In this document: one piece after another, positions 11,118 to 22,336 of the stretch
How the letters are laid out: every line of letters starts with the position of its first letter
Position numbering within the stretch: the stretch's first letter is position 1
From: Hymenochaete sp. R1
Taxonomy: Eukaryota; Basidiomycota; Agaricomycetes; Hymenochaetales; Hymenochaetaceae
NCBI GenBank assembly: GCA_019400425.1
Contig: JAFREE010000030.1
Location: forward strand, 62,001 to 126,000
Reading direction: 5' to 3'
Length of the DNA stretch: 64,000 nt
Made by a program: the position numbers and the translations under genes
The notes under the pieces: generated by a model
Told to the model about the DNA's origin: nothing
What the model saw: the letters and a program-made list of their open reading frames with translations, nothing else
The model's database searches: none

Positions 11118-14100
11118 ATGGCCAAACCGGGATCTATATCGGTGGCAGGTATCTTTGTCTCACCCTTCAACTCAGCCGAACTCGAGGCTGACCGTCTTAA
11201 ATGACCAGTGCGAGTGCGCCCACCCAACTCTTGGGAGGCGGGGCGCTTACCCGACCCGTATTTCGATGTAGGCATGAGGGCAGACGCAGCTTTGTCAACT
11301 CCGGGGCGCTCTAATATCACATCATCTTGTCTACGAGAGGTCGTAAAGGTGGTGGACGACCGCATTATTGTCTTCGATCCCGACGAGAAAGACAAGGTTA
11401 AGGCCTTCGCCGAGCGAGGCTTTGTCCCTCCTGGAACGAAACGATATAAGGACAAGCGCTTTATGTTTGATCGAGTTTTTGACAATGAGGCGTCCCAGAT
11501 CGATGTGTACGAATCAACTACTCGGCCGCTTTTGGACGGTCTTTTGGATGGCTACAATGCGACTGTGTTCGCCTATGGTGTGCGTGACTTCATTTCTACG
11601 ATCTCTCCCCCTTTCTCATGCGTAGTCAAGGCGACTGGCTGTGGCAAGACACATACAATAAGTGGCACGGAGAGCGATCCTGGCATCATATACCTCACCA
11701 TGTCCGACCTCTTTCAAAAGATTGAGGAGAGGCGAAGTGATTATAATTTTGACATTTACGTCACGTTTCTGGAAATCTACAATGAAGAAATACGTGACCT
11801 GCTCGCAGAACCGGGAAACCTTGTGTCGAGAGGCGGTCTTCAGATCCGGGAAGACAAAACCGTCAAAGTCGTCGGTCTTGTTGAGCTCCATCCAACAAGT
11901 GCGGATCAAATAAAACAGATTGTTCTTCTTGGGAACACACGGCGAACACAATCCCCAACTCTCGCGAATGAAACTTCTTCACGTTCCCATGCTGTTCTTC
12001 AAGTACATATCTCACAATCGCCGAGAACAGCTTCTACTACCGAAGAATGCGCCATGGCAACTTTGTCTATTATCGACTTGGCTGGGAGCGAACGGGCGGC
12101 GGCTACTACTAACATGGGGCAGCGAATGGTCGAAGGCAAGCGCAGTGCATTCCTTTTATCTAACATACTGATGACTCTTCAACGCAGGTGCAAACATCAA
12201 CAAGTCCCTCCTGGCATTAGGAAATTGGTATGTATAAGTCACAACTACATAGGCTTCATCACTCATATTTGCATCAGCATTAATGCGTTGTGCGAATCAG
12301 GCGGAACGACTCGTCATATCCCTTATCGGAACAGCAAACTCACACGACTCCTTAAATTTTCTTTGGGAGGCAATTGCAAGACTGTCATGATCGTTTGCGT
12401 GGCACCGACATCCAATCATTTTGACGATACCCATAATACCCTTCTTTACGCCGACAGAGCGTCTAAGATCAAGACCAAAGTCGTCACACGCAATGTCGTC
12501 AACGTAGATCGCCATGTTGGGCAATACGTTGAAGCTATTAACAGGCTCAATTTGGAGGTCGCGGAACTGAAGGCAAAACTGGCGGGGAAAGTTGGAAATG
12601 ATGCGGAGGTCGCAAGGAGGAAGCGAGAGCAAGCTCAGTCGGAAGTCGCCAGGGCCAAGTTGGACATCCAGAAGAAGGCAGAACAGGTTCATATGCCTAT
12701 CATCGACGGTGCAACGTGTGCTGCCATTATTTTTGTTGGACAGTCCAAAGCACAAGCATTCAACTCTCGCTTATCTTTAGTTAAAGAGCAGATAGCTAGA
12801 GGTCCAGCGTCTTCTGATCTTTTGGCAGAGCAAAGCACCTTAGGCGCGCTGATCACTTCTGAAGAATCGCGACTCCTTCCTGGGTCCGATTTACAGGCGC
12901 GGTCGTTGCGTTGTCAGAATGCTGAGAGCATGTTTGACGCTACTCTTCGTGCCATGTGCGAACGGCGTTCGGATCGGTTGGACGACGCCAGCCTCGAGAA
13001 CTTAAAACTAGAGGCGCAAAATAGCAAGCTGCGGACAGACTCGCTCAAATTGGATGCACAGCTACAAGCGCTGCGGCGCGAATTGGCCTCTCAGTCCGAC
13101 ACTATCGCCACTTTAGTCGGCGTCTTTTCACGGTGTACCGTCCTGCTTGAAAGTGGCTGTCGATCATTGGCAGATACGGGAGAGACAATATCGCAGGACC
13201 GTCTCAGAGACATCTCTAATTCACTTCATGCCCTAGCCGAATCGAACAATACTATATTCCACGATCTATTTGGAAAGACGGTTGATACGACTTTGGGGGA
13301 CTTCTCAAGCTTGACGAAGTTCTCGGGTCATTCGCTATCAAGATCAGCTTCAACCCCTCGTAGACGGAGTTCTATCAGTGGTGGGGCAACCCACTTGCAA
13401 AGCACCCTCCGAGCCGCTCGTCGTTCATCCTTGGCCAATCTGGGAGTTCCCGACACTACGAAACGTCACCTGCGTTCACCACGGAAATCACTAAGGACGA
13501 GTTTAGCCCCAAGCACTTCGGTACATAGTCACAGAAGCTCTTTGAAACCAGCGGAGAAGAAAAAGGGTGTCCAATGGAAAGACGAAGCTGGGCAAGGGAG
13601 TCTTGACGATGCCAATAACTCAACCTTCAAGTTACATCATGATCTATCAAATTCACCCCGCATATCCGAAAGTGAATGGGAAGACGAAAGGACTGAGGAC
13701 AGCGGAACGCAGAGTTTTGCTTTGTCGTCATCCGTGAGGGATAACTCATTCCCTCTGCCTAAGACTGTCCCTCGGCGGCCGAATCGCCTCGATCCTTCTT
13801 TCCTCAAAATAAAGAGCGGTTCAATTTTAGATCGTTTAGCGGAGGAGGATGAAGGGAAGTCCGGGCCTTCCAACCCATTTGGCAACCGTCTGGGTAACTC
13901 AGTATCCTCTAATACCGGCAGAGCCGAGAGTTCGTCCTCGTCTTTGCACGGACAGGCTCAAATTCCCAAGCGACATATCGATCTTCGTCCTAGCCGGCAG
14001 GACCCCACTGTGACGAAGGTCGGAGCCTCACCTGTCCGAACCAATCGTCGTAGGTCTAACATCGGCCCTCTTCGGAATGAGAGGACACGGCGACGTTCCA

Positions 14101-14363
14101 GTCTTTTGCAACCTCCTCCAACTCTTCCTGTTCCCGAGCGTGAAGGAGAGAATATCTCAGCCCCAACCAGGTCGGGCCCACGTCGAGTACCAATTCTGCA
14201 TACGCCTTCCAAACGACCCAAACGGCTTTCATTGCTTCCTGGACGCGCCGCTATGCCGACTCGTGCGTCGCTTTTGAGAACCCTTGCGCATACGTCCGGT
14301 AGTAGCGATGCGAATAGCAGTGCGGAGCTTAGTTTCAACAAGGGCAAACCGGGTTGGAGATGA
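11118..14363 (+). CDS. KIP3: Kinesin-8 (Kip3-type) motor
   Basis: The start at 11118 gives MAKPGSISVA; intron 11149-11208 joins it to VRVRPPN. The motor domain shows GYNATVFAYG-ATGCGKTHT (P-loop, across intron 11580-11630), NETSSRSHAVL (switch I), IDLAGSERA (switch II) and EGANINKSLLALGNCINAL across two introns (12136-12187 and 12228-12277). The neck NVDRHVGQYVEAINRLNLEVAELKAKL is typical of kinesin-8. A coiled coil and a basic Ser/Arg-rich tail follow; the total is about 1,000 residues. A 57-nt stretch at 12688-12744 may be a further intron, but it keeps the frame either way. Kip3 motors walk to microtubule plus ends and shorten them, setting spindle and nuclear position. Intron 12136-12187 appears to use a GC donor. 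Confidence 0.9.
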
Positions 14364-14566
14364 ACCGTTGTGATTTTCAGGCACCCTATTCTAGCCCCTT
14401 TTACATTACGACGATTACGGGTTTCTTCCACGTTTGCCTTCGTCTCGTACATTGTACACTAGCACACATGTCAAACTCCACCACCAGATGTGCGTTGGAA
14501 TAAATAGTATCGAGGAGAATAAATTTTATACCTAAAATATATAAATGTGGAAGGCATGATCTACAA

Positions 14567-15458
14567 TCAAATTATCCTTTTTACTTCGAAGAAGGACTAG
14601 GAAGAACAATTGAGCACAACATTCAGAAAAAAGAAACATTTTACTCACCTTCAGATAATAAACCTGCCAAGCTACCACCGACAAGAGGACTGCTGCTTGC
14701 AGAATAGACCACCACTTGACTCGCGAGTTTGTTGATTCGGCGGTGTCACGATGTCTCCGCTCGCGAACTACGATATACTCCTGTTCATCCTTGACGGATT
14801 GCAGACCAATCGCAAGAGACCGGATTTCACGCTCAATAGGTGCAATGGTTTCTGGAGGATTTTTAAGTCAAGCCTGTTTGAGGAACCATAGAGATACGTC
14901 CTACCATCTTCACCGACATAAATGATACCGTGAACATTGAAACTAAGCGCACACCATAGGTCAGCTTATGAAGCTAAAGCCGGATGCCTTGCTCACTTGA
15001 CCATTTTGTCCGCTAGCGTACTCATTTGATTAGAGAAGCAGTATTCATAACGGCCATCCTTTTCCGCTGTAATTGACACACTTCCGGTTGACTGCTTCAT
15101 GTGCTTTCCCAGGGCGAGATTGTTAGGATCCGCTAGCTGGAGCATGGCACCCGTGAATGCCAAAATTCGGAGCGAGGTGTTTATATTCAAGGTAAACGCA
15201 CCCAGAAGTCTATGTCCATGTGCCCGCCGCCTCCTACTTGGTAGGTGACTGTCATCTAAGCAACGCGAATGAATGTCCTGTCGTAGTATTCAAGATTAAG
15301 CAGGCAAAACACACCTGGTCATTTTTGTGCAAATCTTCGAAGAAACATTCCTTCGTCGATGCAGAAACCTCAACCATATGAGACGATACGAGAGTACATG
15401 ATAAGAAAATTGATGTGAGAATAACCAAGGAAATGAATTCGAAGGATATCCGTGGCAT
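14567..15458 (-). CDS. EMP24: p24 family cargo receptor, Emp24-like
   Basis: This is a type I membrane protein of COPII/COPI vesicles. The start at 15458 gives MPRISFEFISLVILTSIFLSC, a signal peptide. The GOLD domain follows with KECFFEDLHKNDQ, GGHMDIDFW and GRYEYCFSNQMSTLADKMV. Then come the family mark RERRHRDTAESTNSRVKWW, one transmembrane helix and VYYLK. The last exon, after the intron near 14590-14648, adds SFFEVKRII and stops at 14567. The FF and basic residues of the tail fit COP coat binding. The HMDIDF pattern and tail favour the Emp24 (beta) branch over Erv25. It is divergently arranged with RanBP1, with 192 bp between the start codons. Confidence 0.88.
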
Positions 15459-15650
15459 GGTTGCAGTTGCAGAAACGTCAATTTCAAGTTGAGCGTTGTC
15501 GTGTCGTGCGTGGTAGACGATGATCGACATTATTACCGAAAAGGGAAATGGATCGTTCAGGGCGATGGGCGCGCGCTTCATGTTCACGATTCTCCCTCTT
15601 CTTTCATCTTCACGCGAGCACGCATACATTCATCCCAATCTCCGTGAACG

Positions 15651-16630
15651 ATGGCTTCTGTTCTTGATCCTACCACTGACGCACCCACCAACGTGAGTAG
15701 AATAACCATTATTACTATCATTTCCGGCTTCCGAAGTTTCTTTTTCTTCAATACCTCCATCTCTTGAAATCGATCTCTCAAGGGTCATTATACTGATCAT
15801 ACGACTTTATAGCCGGAGGAAGGCGAACCGAATGTTGACTATCAACCAGTCATTCATTTGACAGAGAAAGTGGAGGTGAAAACTTTCGAAGAAGATGAAC
15901 TAGCTCTCTTCAAAATGTACGGGTTTTGAATGTTCGACCGCCTTCTCGGTCCTTACCACTATTCAAGGCGAGCAAAGCTCTTCAGATTCGACACCGATGA
16001 AAATGCATGGAAAGAGCGTGGTACCGGTGAAGTCCGTCTGCTGAAGCACAAGGAGACCGAGAAAGTTCGTCTGGTGATGCGACGCGACAAGACACTCAAG
16101 GTCTGCGCCAACCACATGAGTGCGTCGGCCGTAGTGCATGTGCCGGGTACTCGGACTGAACAATGCTTTTAAACAGTCTCGTCTGACATGCACCTCCAGC
16201 CAAATATTGGATCTGACCGGTCGTGGGTTTGGAAAGTGCATGCGGATTATGCGGACGGTGCGCCCGTCTCCGAGACGCTAGCGATTCGGTTTGCGAATCC
16301 AGAAAGTACGTCTACGTTGTTATCCTCTGATTGAATGCAAACGTTATTTACCGTCCCTTCCTTTACAAAGATGCCAACAACTTTAAAGAAGTCTTCGAAA
16401 CTGCTCAGCAAACCAATTCTTCCTTGACCTCAAACGAGGCTCCGAGCTCCACCGAGACTGCTATTGCACCAGCTCAGCCTCGTGAGGAAAGCCCCGCCGC
16501 GGAAGGGAAGACTGATACCCCCGTGGAGGAGACGACTGAAATCACGAAGGAAGGGACTAAGGAAGAGGCGGCTGCACCAGCTACAGAAACGAAATCAGAA
16601 GAGAAGGCGGAGGAGAAGGAAGATGCTTGA
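15651..16630 (+). CDS. YRB1: Ran-binding protein 1 (Yrb1)
   Basis: RanBP1 releases Ran-GTP from export complexes and helps RanGAP at the cytoplasmic side of the nuclear pore. The start at 15651 gives [14 protein letters not shown]. Introns join this to [29 protein letters not shown] and then to [13 protein letters not shown]. The RanBD fold shows [45 protein letters not shown] and [19 protein letters not shown]. After it comes a low-complexity Glu/Thr/Ala tail of about 75 residues (repeats of EE, EK and TE), normal for fungal RanBP1. The stop is at 16630, and the 3' end converges on the ClpX gene. Confidence 0.92.
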
Positions 16631-16887
16631 GAAAATAGTTCCAACATCTATTGCATGTTTTATATCTCGGATGTTTTAGCACGCAAGTCATTCCAACATC
16701 CCCTTTACATGTAGAAAATTTGATATGTACTTCCTGCATGTGTTTTCTACGCGCGTTATGTTGTTTATACGAATGATAATGAAACTGCTATGCAAACTAT
16801 GGTTATAAATACGTTGTGATTGAAGTGCTTTGGTATGTAAGGACTTAAGGTAAGTAAATAACAACACAGATCAATCTGAGAAATCCA

Positions 16888-19224
16888 TCATTTGTCCGAT
16901 ATCGTCCGTTCCTCATCAGCCCACGTAGTCCAGAAATCTGCACCCCCACCATGGCCCCAGTAAAGGGCCGCGCATTCGCCCCGGACCACAGCTTGATTGA
17001 TTAAAACGTGTCGTACGTGCTTTCAGGCGTGCAAGTATCAGTAATACCTAATGCATGTAAGTAACGAAGCTAAAACGCTCACCGAGCCTCTGTATTATTA
17101 GTCAGAATTCATCAGCTTCTTTAATAGCAGGTCTTGCACTCAACGAACTTACGGTACTTCATACATTGCTTCTAGTAGGAGGCTTTCCTAGAAATTGAGT
17201 TTAGAGGAAGGTGTGTTAATATTGATGTCCGGCTTACCATAATACCTCTCAGACCTCTGGCACCTCCGCCTCTCTCCGCTGCCTGTTTGCATATCTCTTG
17301 GAGGGCGAGCGTCGTGAATCGAAGTTCAACTCCAAAGTTCTTGAAAAGAGATTCGTACTGAGAGACAAGTGAGCCACGGATATCTTTCAGAATGCGTAAG
17401 AGGTCGGAGGTCGTTAGATGCGAGAGTGACGTTATTATCGGTAATCGTCCCATAAACTCGGGAATGAAACTTTCGATGGTGAGTCTCTTTGTCAAGGGAA
17501 GGAGAAAATAAACTGACCCAAATTGGACCAAATCTATGTCAAGAAGACTCATTCATTAAAGGGTTTTATCTACAAGAGCTCAAATAGAAACAAACCTTGT
17601 GGTTCGACCCCACTCAAGGGGTTGCTGTTAGCCGAGTTGCCGTTGGAGGTGAAGAAGGGAAGAGACGATACACTATCACTATTTGTCGAGAGCTTTGCTG
17701 TGAAGCCGATGGACTGCATAGAACACGTTAACGTATTGCACGACACATTTTGCGACAAATTCCCACTCCTCTGGCAGTGCGACGTTTGAGAACAGTGTCA
17801 AGCCCAACAAATGCCCCGCTCAAAATGAATAAGACATTCGAAGTATCGATGTTGAACGTATCGTTTCTCCCTTCTGGAAGAAATGCATCACTACTATGAC
17901 AGAAGGTGGGAAAGGTAACCCACGTTCTGACGTTGACCTCTGTCCGGTTCTTTGCCTACCGTCGCTGCCTACCGCCCCAAAATCAGAAGTCATGTTTACA
18001 GGCTTGGGTAATGGTCAGTGTGCATACCATACGATAAATTTGATGACCGACTGGTTTTGCATGGATCGTAACGTTGGTACCTTCCATGATTCTTAGTAAC
18101 GCCTGTTGAACGCCTTCTCCCCCCACGTCCCGTTGCCCATCCATTCCACCCGTTTTGCGCGCAATTTTGTCGACTTCGTCGATATAAACTATTCCCGTGC
18201 TCGCACGGTGTTCATCCCATCCGGACGCGATTAACTTCGTAAAATTAGATGTAGTTGAGCTCTCAAAATATCACCACCTCACCAGTCGATGGATGCACGA
18301 GTCGACATCCTCACCTACGTCTTTTTTGTACATCAATACAAATAATTTAAATGCACCATGAATGACATACATCCAGCCTGTTGAAATCATTATTAATATA
18401 AAAACAAGCCTAAATCATCTACTAACCTGAGTAAACGAAGTAGCGTCGCTCTGAGAGAATGGCACATCCAGCACCCTTGCCAGGGTCTTCGCTAGTAAAG
18501 TCTTTCCTGGAAGGCCCATAAGTACATGCTAAGTGGCAACTTTAATTAAACGGACCTGAACCTGTTGGCCCTCTAGAAATCAGGTTACCGATGTTAGCTC
18601 GGCCTCGTATAAGAAATATGCTCACATAACTAAGACATTGCTTTTCTCGATAGGATGGTATTGAGATCGGGACTTAAGAGAATAAATCGGTGCAATCCGG
18701 TTAGGATGGGGCTGAACATGTGCAGCGGATACTGATACAACTTGTTAGCCTTCTACTTGCTACCAGTTTTACTACCTCGCGTAAGACGCACCTCCGGATG
18801 TCTGCTCGCTCCACGGAGTAGATGTATCGGATTCTTGCCATTGGAGAATATTCGTGCGAACTCTATTATAATGGTTGAAGACACTGACAATTTCTTAAAC
18901 ATATTAAAGTTCGGACGCGCGAATTGACTACGTACGCCACTGAAAGTACCTTCTTCGCCCGCTCCTGCCCTACGACATAGTAGTCCAAGAATCTGGACAA
19001 CTAGCTGAATCTAAGCACGTGTACAACGGTGTAAAGGACTTGGATACCCGTACTTGTCTAGGAGTTGGTAGACCTTGTCGAGGTGTACTCCTTGTTTCAT
19101 CGTATGGGTCGTCCGTGTCAAGATTGTCATAGTCGATTTGGGCTTGCGTCCTGACAGTCCTGACACGAGCTTGGAGGCCACGCAGAAGTAGCGACTGTTG
19201 AGAAGGGAGTTTGAGCCTAATCAT
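16888..19224 (-). CDS. Mitochondrial ClpX-type AAA+ unfoldase
   Basis: This is the ATP-driven unfoldase partner of ClpP in the mitochondrial matrix. The N terminus ([25 protein letters not shown], start 19224) is Arg-rich without acidic residues, as expected for a mitochondrial presequence. The Walker A GPTGSGKT is rebuilt over a 17-nt exon at 18556-18572. Then come [21 protein letters not shown], Walker [14 protein letters not shown] with [25 protein letters not shown], and the C-terminal [23 protein letters not shown] and [13 protein letters not shown]. The stop is at 16888. A Ser/Asn-rich linker of about 50 residues sits between the two ATPase halves near 17570-17700. Some exon borders in 17700-18100 are not certain. 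Confidence 0.85.
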
Positions 19225-19501
19225 TAACGATATCTTGCCTCCACTGTTGCATGAAGAAGGTATGATTAAACAAGCCGTAGTCCGTCAGAGGCCGGAGGCC
19301 CAGAGAAGAACGTTCATTTTCACGTGCTCATTTCACCACGCGCGAGTAGTCACTCTAGTCAATAATATTAATCCAGAGACTCGGAGCCCTGACTGCTGCT
19401 GCCACCGTCGCAAATACGCAATTCCTAGTCCAGCTCAGAGCTTGTCTTCTCTGAGTAGCCCAACTCTAGTACTATAAGTTCTCGGCCAACTCATCGCTCT
19501 C
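19225..19501. promoter_or_regulatory. Divergent promoter region, ClpX / Cactin
   Basis: The 277 bp between opposite start codons must hold both promoters. No specific site recognised. Confidence 0.45.
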
Positions 19502-21915
19502 ATGGGTCGTCATCGATCTTATTCTCGGTCTCGGTCTCCCGTACGCTCCGCTCGCAATCGGTTCGACGAAGGTGGACACGAGAGGCAGACTCGGTCACCA
19601 GACGACAACGATCGACAACGTAGAAGGCGTCGAAGTCGTAGCACTTCAGTAGATCGAAGGGAGAAGAAGTGAGTTCCATTGTACTTTTCCATGACAGTCT
19701 GTCTAAGATTTAGGCGGAAGCGTGATAAGACGAGTGACCGGAAGGCCCAAAAGGCTGAAAAGAAACGGCTGAGAGAAGAAGAAGAAGCCAGACAAGTCGC
19801 AGAACTTAGCGTGTATAGTGCAACGGATAACCCGTTCCATGACGCCAATCTCGGTCAGCAATTTCGATGGCACAAGAAAGCGGAGAAAGAAAAGAAACAA
19901 GGACTTTCTTTGGCCGAGGCCCAGCGCCGTGATGCCATGAGGAAACAGGAGTCGAAAGAAGAACTCGAGCGACTGAATAAGAGGCGTGCAGAAAGAGAAG
20001 TCGAGCAGAGATTACGCGAGGAGGAGGAAATAAGGATGCAGAGGCTCGCAGAATCTGAACAGATGGCAGACTGGCTTGCGAAAGACGGCGACTTCCAACT
20101 GGAACAGGAGAAACGGAGAGCGGGTATTCGATTGAAGGAAAAAAGAGCAAGGGCCGTTGACTTCTTGACTCTGAACTTAGAGTACCTCGATCCGATCGAA
20201 CGAGAGGGTAATAGCATGGGTATTAAGGATTCAGGGCTGGAAATTGACTTGGATGAACCGTACAATATTCTTGAGGTTCGTTTACGTCCTATCATCTTCA
20301 CTGGGAGCATCTGACACTCTGACAGAATCTTTCGCTCGAGCAAACAGAGGAGCTCCATGACGATATAGAAAAATTCTTGGCGCTGGAACAAACAGATGTG
20401 AACGTGGACTTTTGGACTGTGCGTTGTATTTGTGTTACATTTAATATTGCGCTCAACAGCTCTTCTTAGAATATGATGGTGGTGTGCAAGGACTGGTTAG
20501 ACAGGATGCGCCAGGATCGCGGCAATAAGGACAACGACACAGGGGTCGTGCAAAACGACATTTCTGCAATTCTGAATGGAAAGTCGCTGGACCAACTCAA
20601 CCATCTTCAGCGCCAGATACAGTCGAAGCTAGCTAGTGGTGAACCGATAGATGTAGACTATTGGGAAGGGCTTCTCAAAAGCCTTCTTGTTTGGAAAGCA
20701 AAGGTTAGCATTTGGTGCCTCTACATCGTTGCACTGACGCTAACTTTTGACGATAGGCTAAGCTTAAGACAATGCACGAAATCGTTGTCAGGAATCGATT
20801 GGAGCAACTAAGGAAACGCCAAAGAGACGAGGCGTTGCGGGCCCAAGAAGAACTTCTGTCTGGTTCCACAAGCAAGGTTGTGTCAACAGCATGGGGAGGC
20901 GATATGCGAGCGGTGCCTGTTGTTTCAGAGAATGCAGATAACTTCGTGGAAGCGGAAGTCCCACATGATCCATATGATCGTGCAATGAGCCCCACTCCAA
21001 TTAACGGGAAGAAACTCCCTTATGAAGACCGCCAACTCCAAATTCTTTCAGAGAAACAGGACGTCCAAGACTTGGTGAGGTTACTGCCTATTTCTCCATC
21101 TTTCGATTCTAACTTGTCAAACAGCTCGAACGGCGGAGAGGTGTGGCTGCATCTCGCTTCATAACCAAACAGGTTGAGACAACTACAGAAGCCCAAGAGG
21201 CTAAAGTTCCGGTCGGTCCAGATCTAGATTCTGAGGCATTGTACAGGGCAGAAGCGGAGAAGGAACTTGACGAAGAGGAAGAATTATTCAATCTGGAGGA
21301 AAATATTCAGGCTCAAACGTCGTATAACTGGGAAGACAAGTACAGACCCCGCAAGCCACGGTATTTCAATAGAGTACATACTGGATACGAATGGAATAAA
21401 TACAACCAGACACACTACGAGTAAGTCGATCTTCAGATCCAAAATCAGAGATGTTTCTCATTCTTTGCCTCAGCACGGACAACCCTCCACCAAAGGTTGT
21501 TCAAGGTTACAAGGTCTGTAAAAATCGATCATTTCTACTCATCCGACCTTCTGATTCTTTCCTAGTTCAATATTTTTTACCCGGATCTTATCGATAAGAC
21601 CAAAGCACCTACATACAAGATCGTGAAAGAGTTAGGAAACGATGATACCGTTCTTCTGTACTTCACCGCGGGTCCGCCTTATGAAGATATTGCGTTCCGT
21701 ATCGTTAACAGGGACTGGGAGTATTCACACAAAAGGTATGTCAATTACTTTAATATAGTTTTTCCGGAAGTACTCATAATGCTTGCAGAGGGTTCCGAAG
21801 CAGCTTTGATCGAGGATGTCTTTCTCTTTGGTTCAACTTCCGCCGGAATGTGAGTATTTATACTGATATTTTTATGCCGTCTTCCTCATTTACGTTTCAG
21901 TTCTATCGTAAATAA
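19502..21915 (+). CDS. Cactin, splicing factor
   Basis: Cactin is a conserved spliceosome-associated protein. The start at 19502 gives an RS-type head (MGRHRSYSRSRSPVRSARN). A highly charged coiled region follows (KAEKKRLREEEEARQVAE), then NPFHDANLGQQFRWHKK and the middle domain (ADWLAKDGDFQL, ARAVDFLTLNLEYLD). The C-terminal domain is diagnostic: YNWEDKYRPRKPRYFNRVHTGYEW, NKYNQTHYD, VVQGYKFNIFYPDLIDK, AGPPYEDIAFRIVNRDWEYSHKR and GFRSSFDRGCLSLWFNF. The last intron ends at 21900 and the final exon reads FYRK-stop, ending at 21915. Six or more short introns. No sign of damage. Confidence 0.93.
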
Positions 21916-22336
21916 ATAAAATCTTACGCGCGGGTTGGGTTTGCATTTTCGCGGGTTAGGCAGATGCATTAAGCGCTCTGAAAGTCATAATCGAATGCAG
22001 CTTTATTTTTGAATGTGAATTATATATTATAACTGAAGAAGGTGGCTCTAAGTCCATATGATACCTCATTGACCGTTCTCCTTTCGCATATTGCTGTGAA
22101 ACTACTTGGACGGCCAGTAAGAATAATGTTAGTCTCATGGACTTTACTCTGATCACCGGTGAGCAGTAGTTTGTTGGCAGATCGACGCAACATTACCATA
22201 TATGTGTACGCGTCAAGTGAGACGTGGATGGAGGGGACGCGCATTCATTCAGTCATTTTCTACTTTCTCTCCTTTTACTCAACAATCTATCCATTTTAGC
22301 CCACCACTCTCGTTGACATTTTCCTTTGCAACCGAA
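21916..22336. other. Intergenic between Cactin and UBA1
   Basis: This holds the 3' region of Cactin and the UBA1 promoter. The last 80 bp before the UBA1 start are pyrimidine-rich on the plus strand, as is common in fungal promoters. No gene seen. Confidence 0.5.

Noticed and set aside
12297..12755. 152-codon minus-strand frame
   Set aside because: It lies opposite the kinesin-8 motor and neck, which is clearly the real gene.
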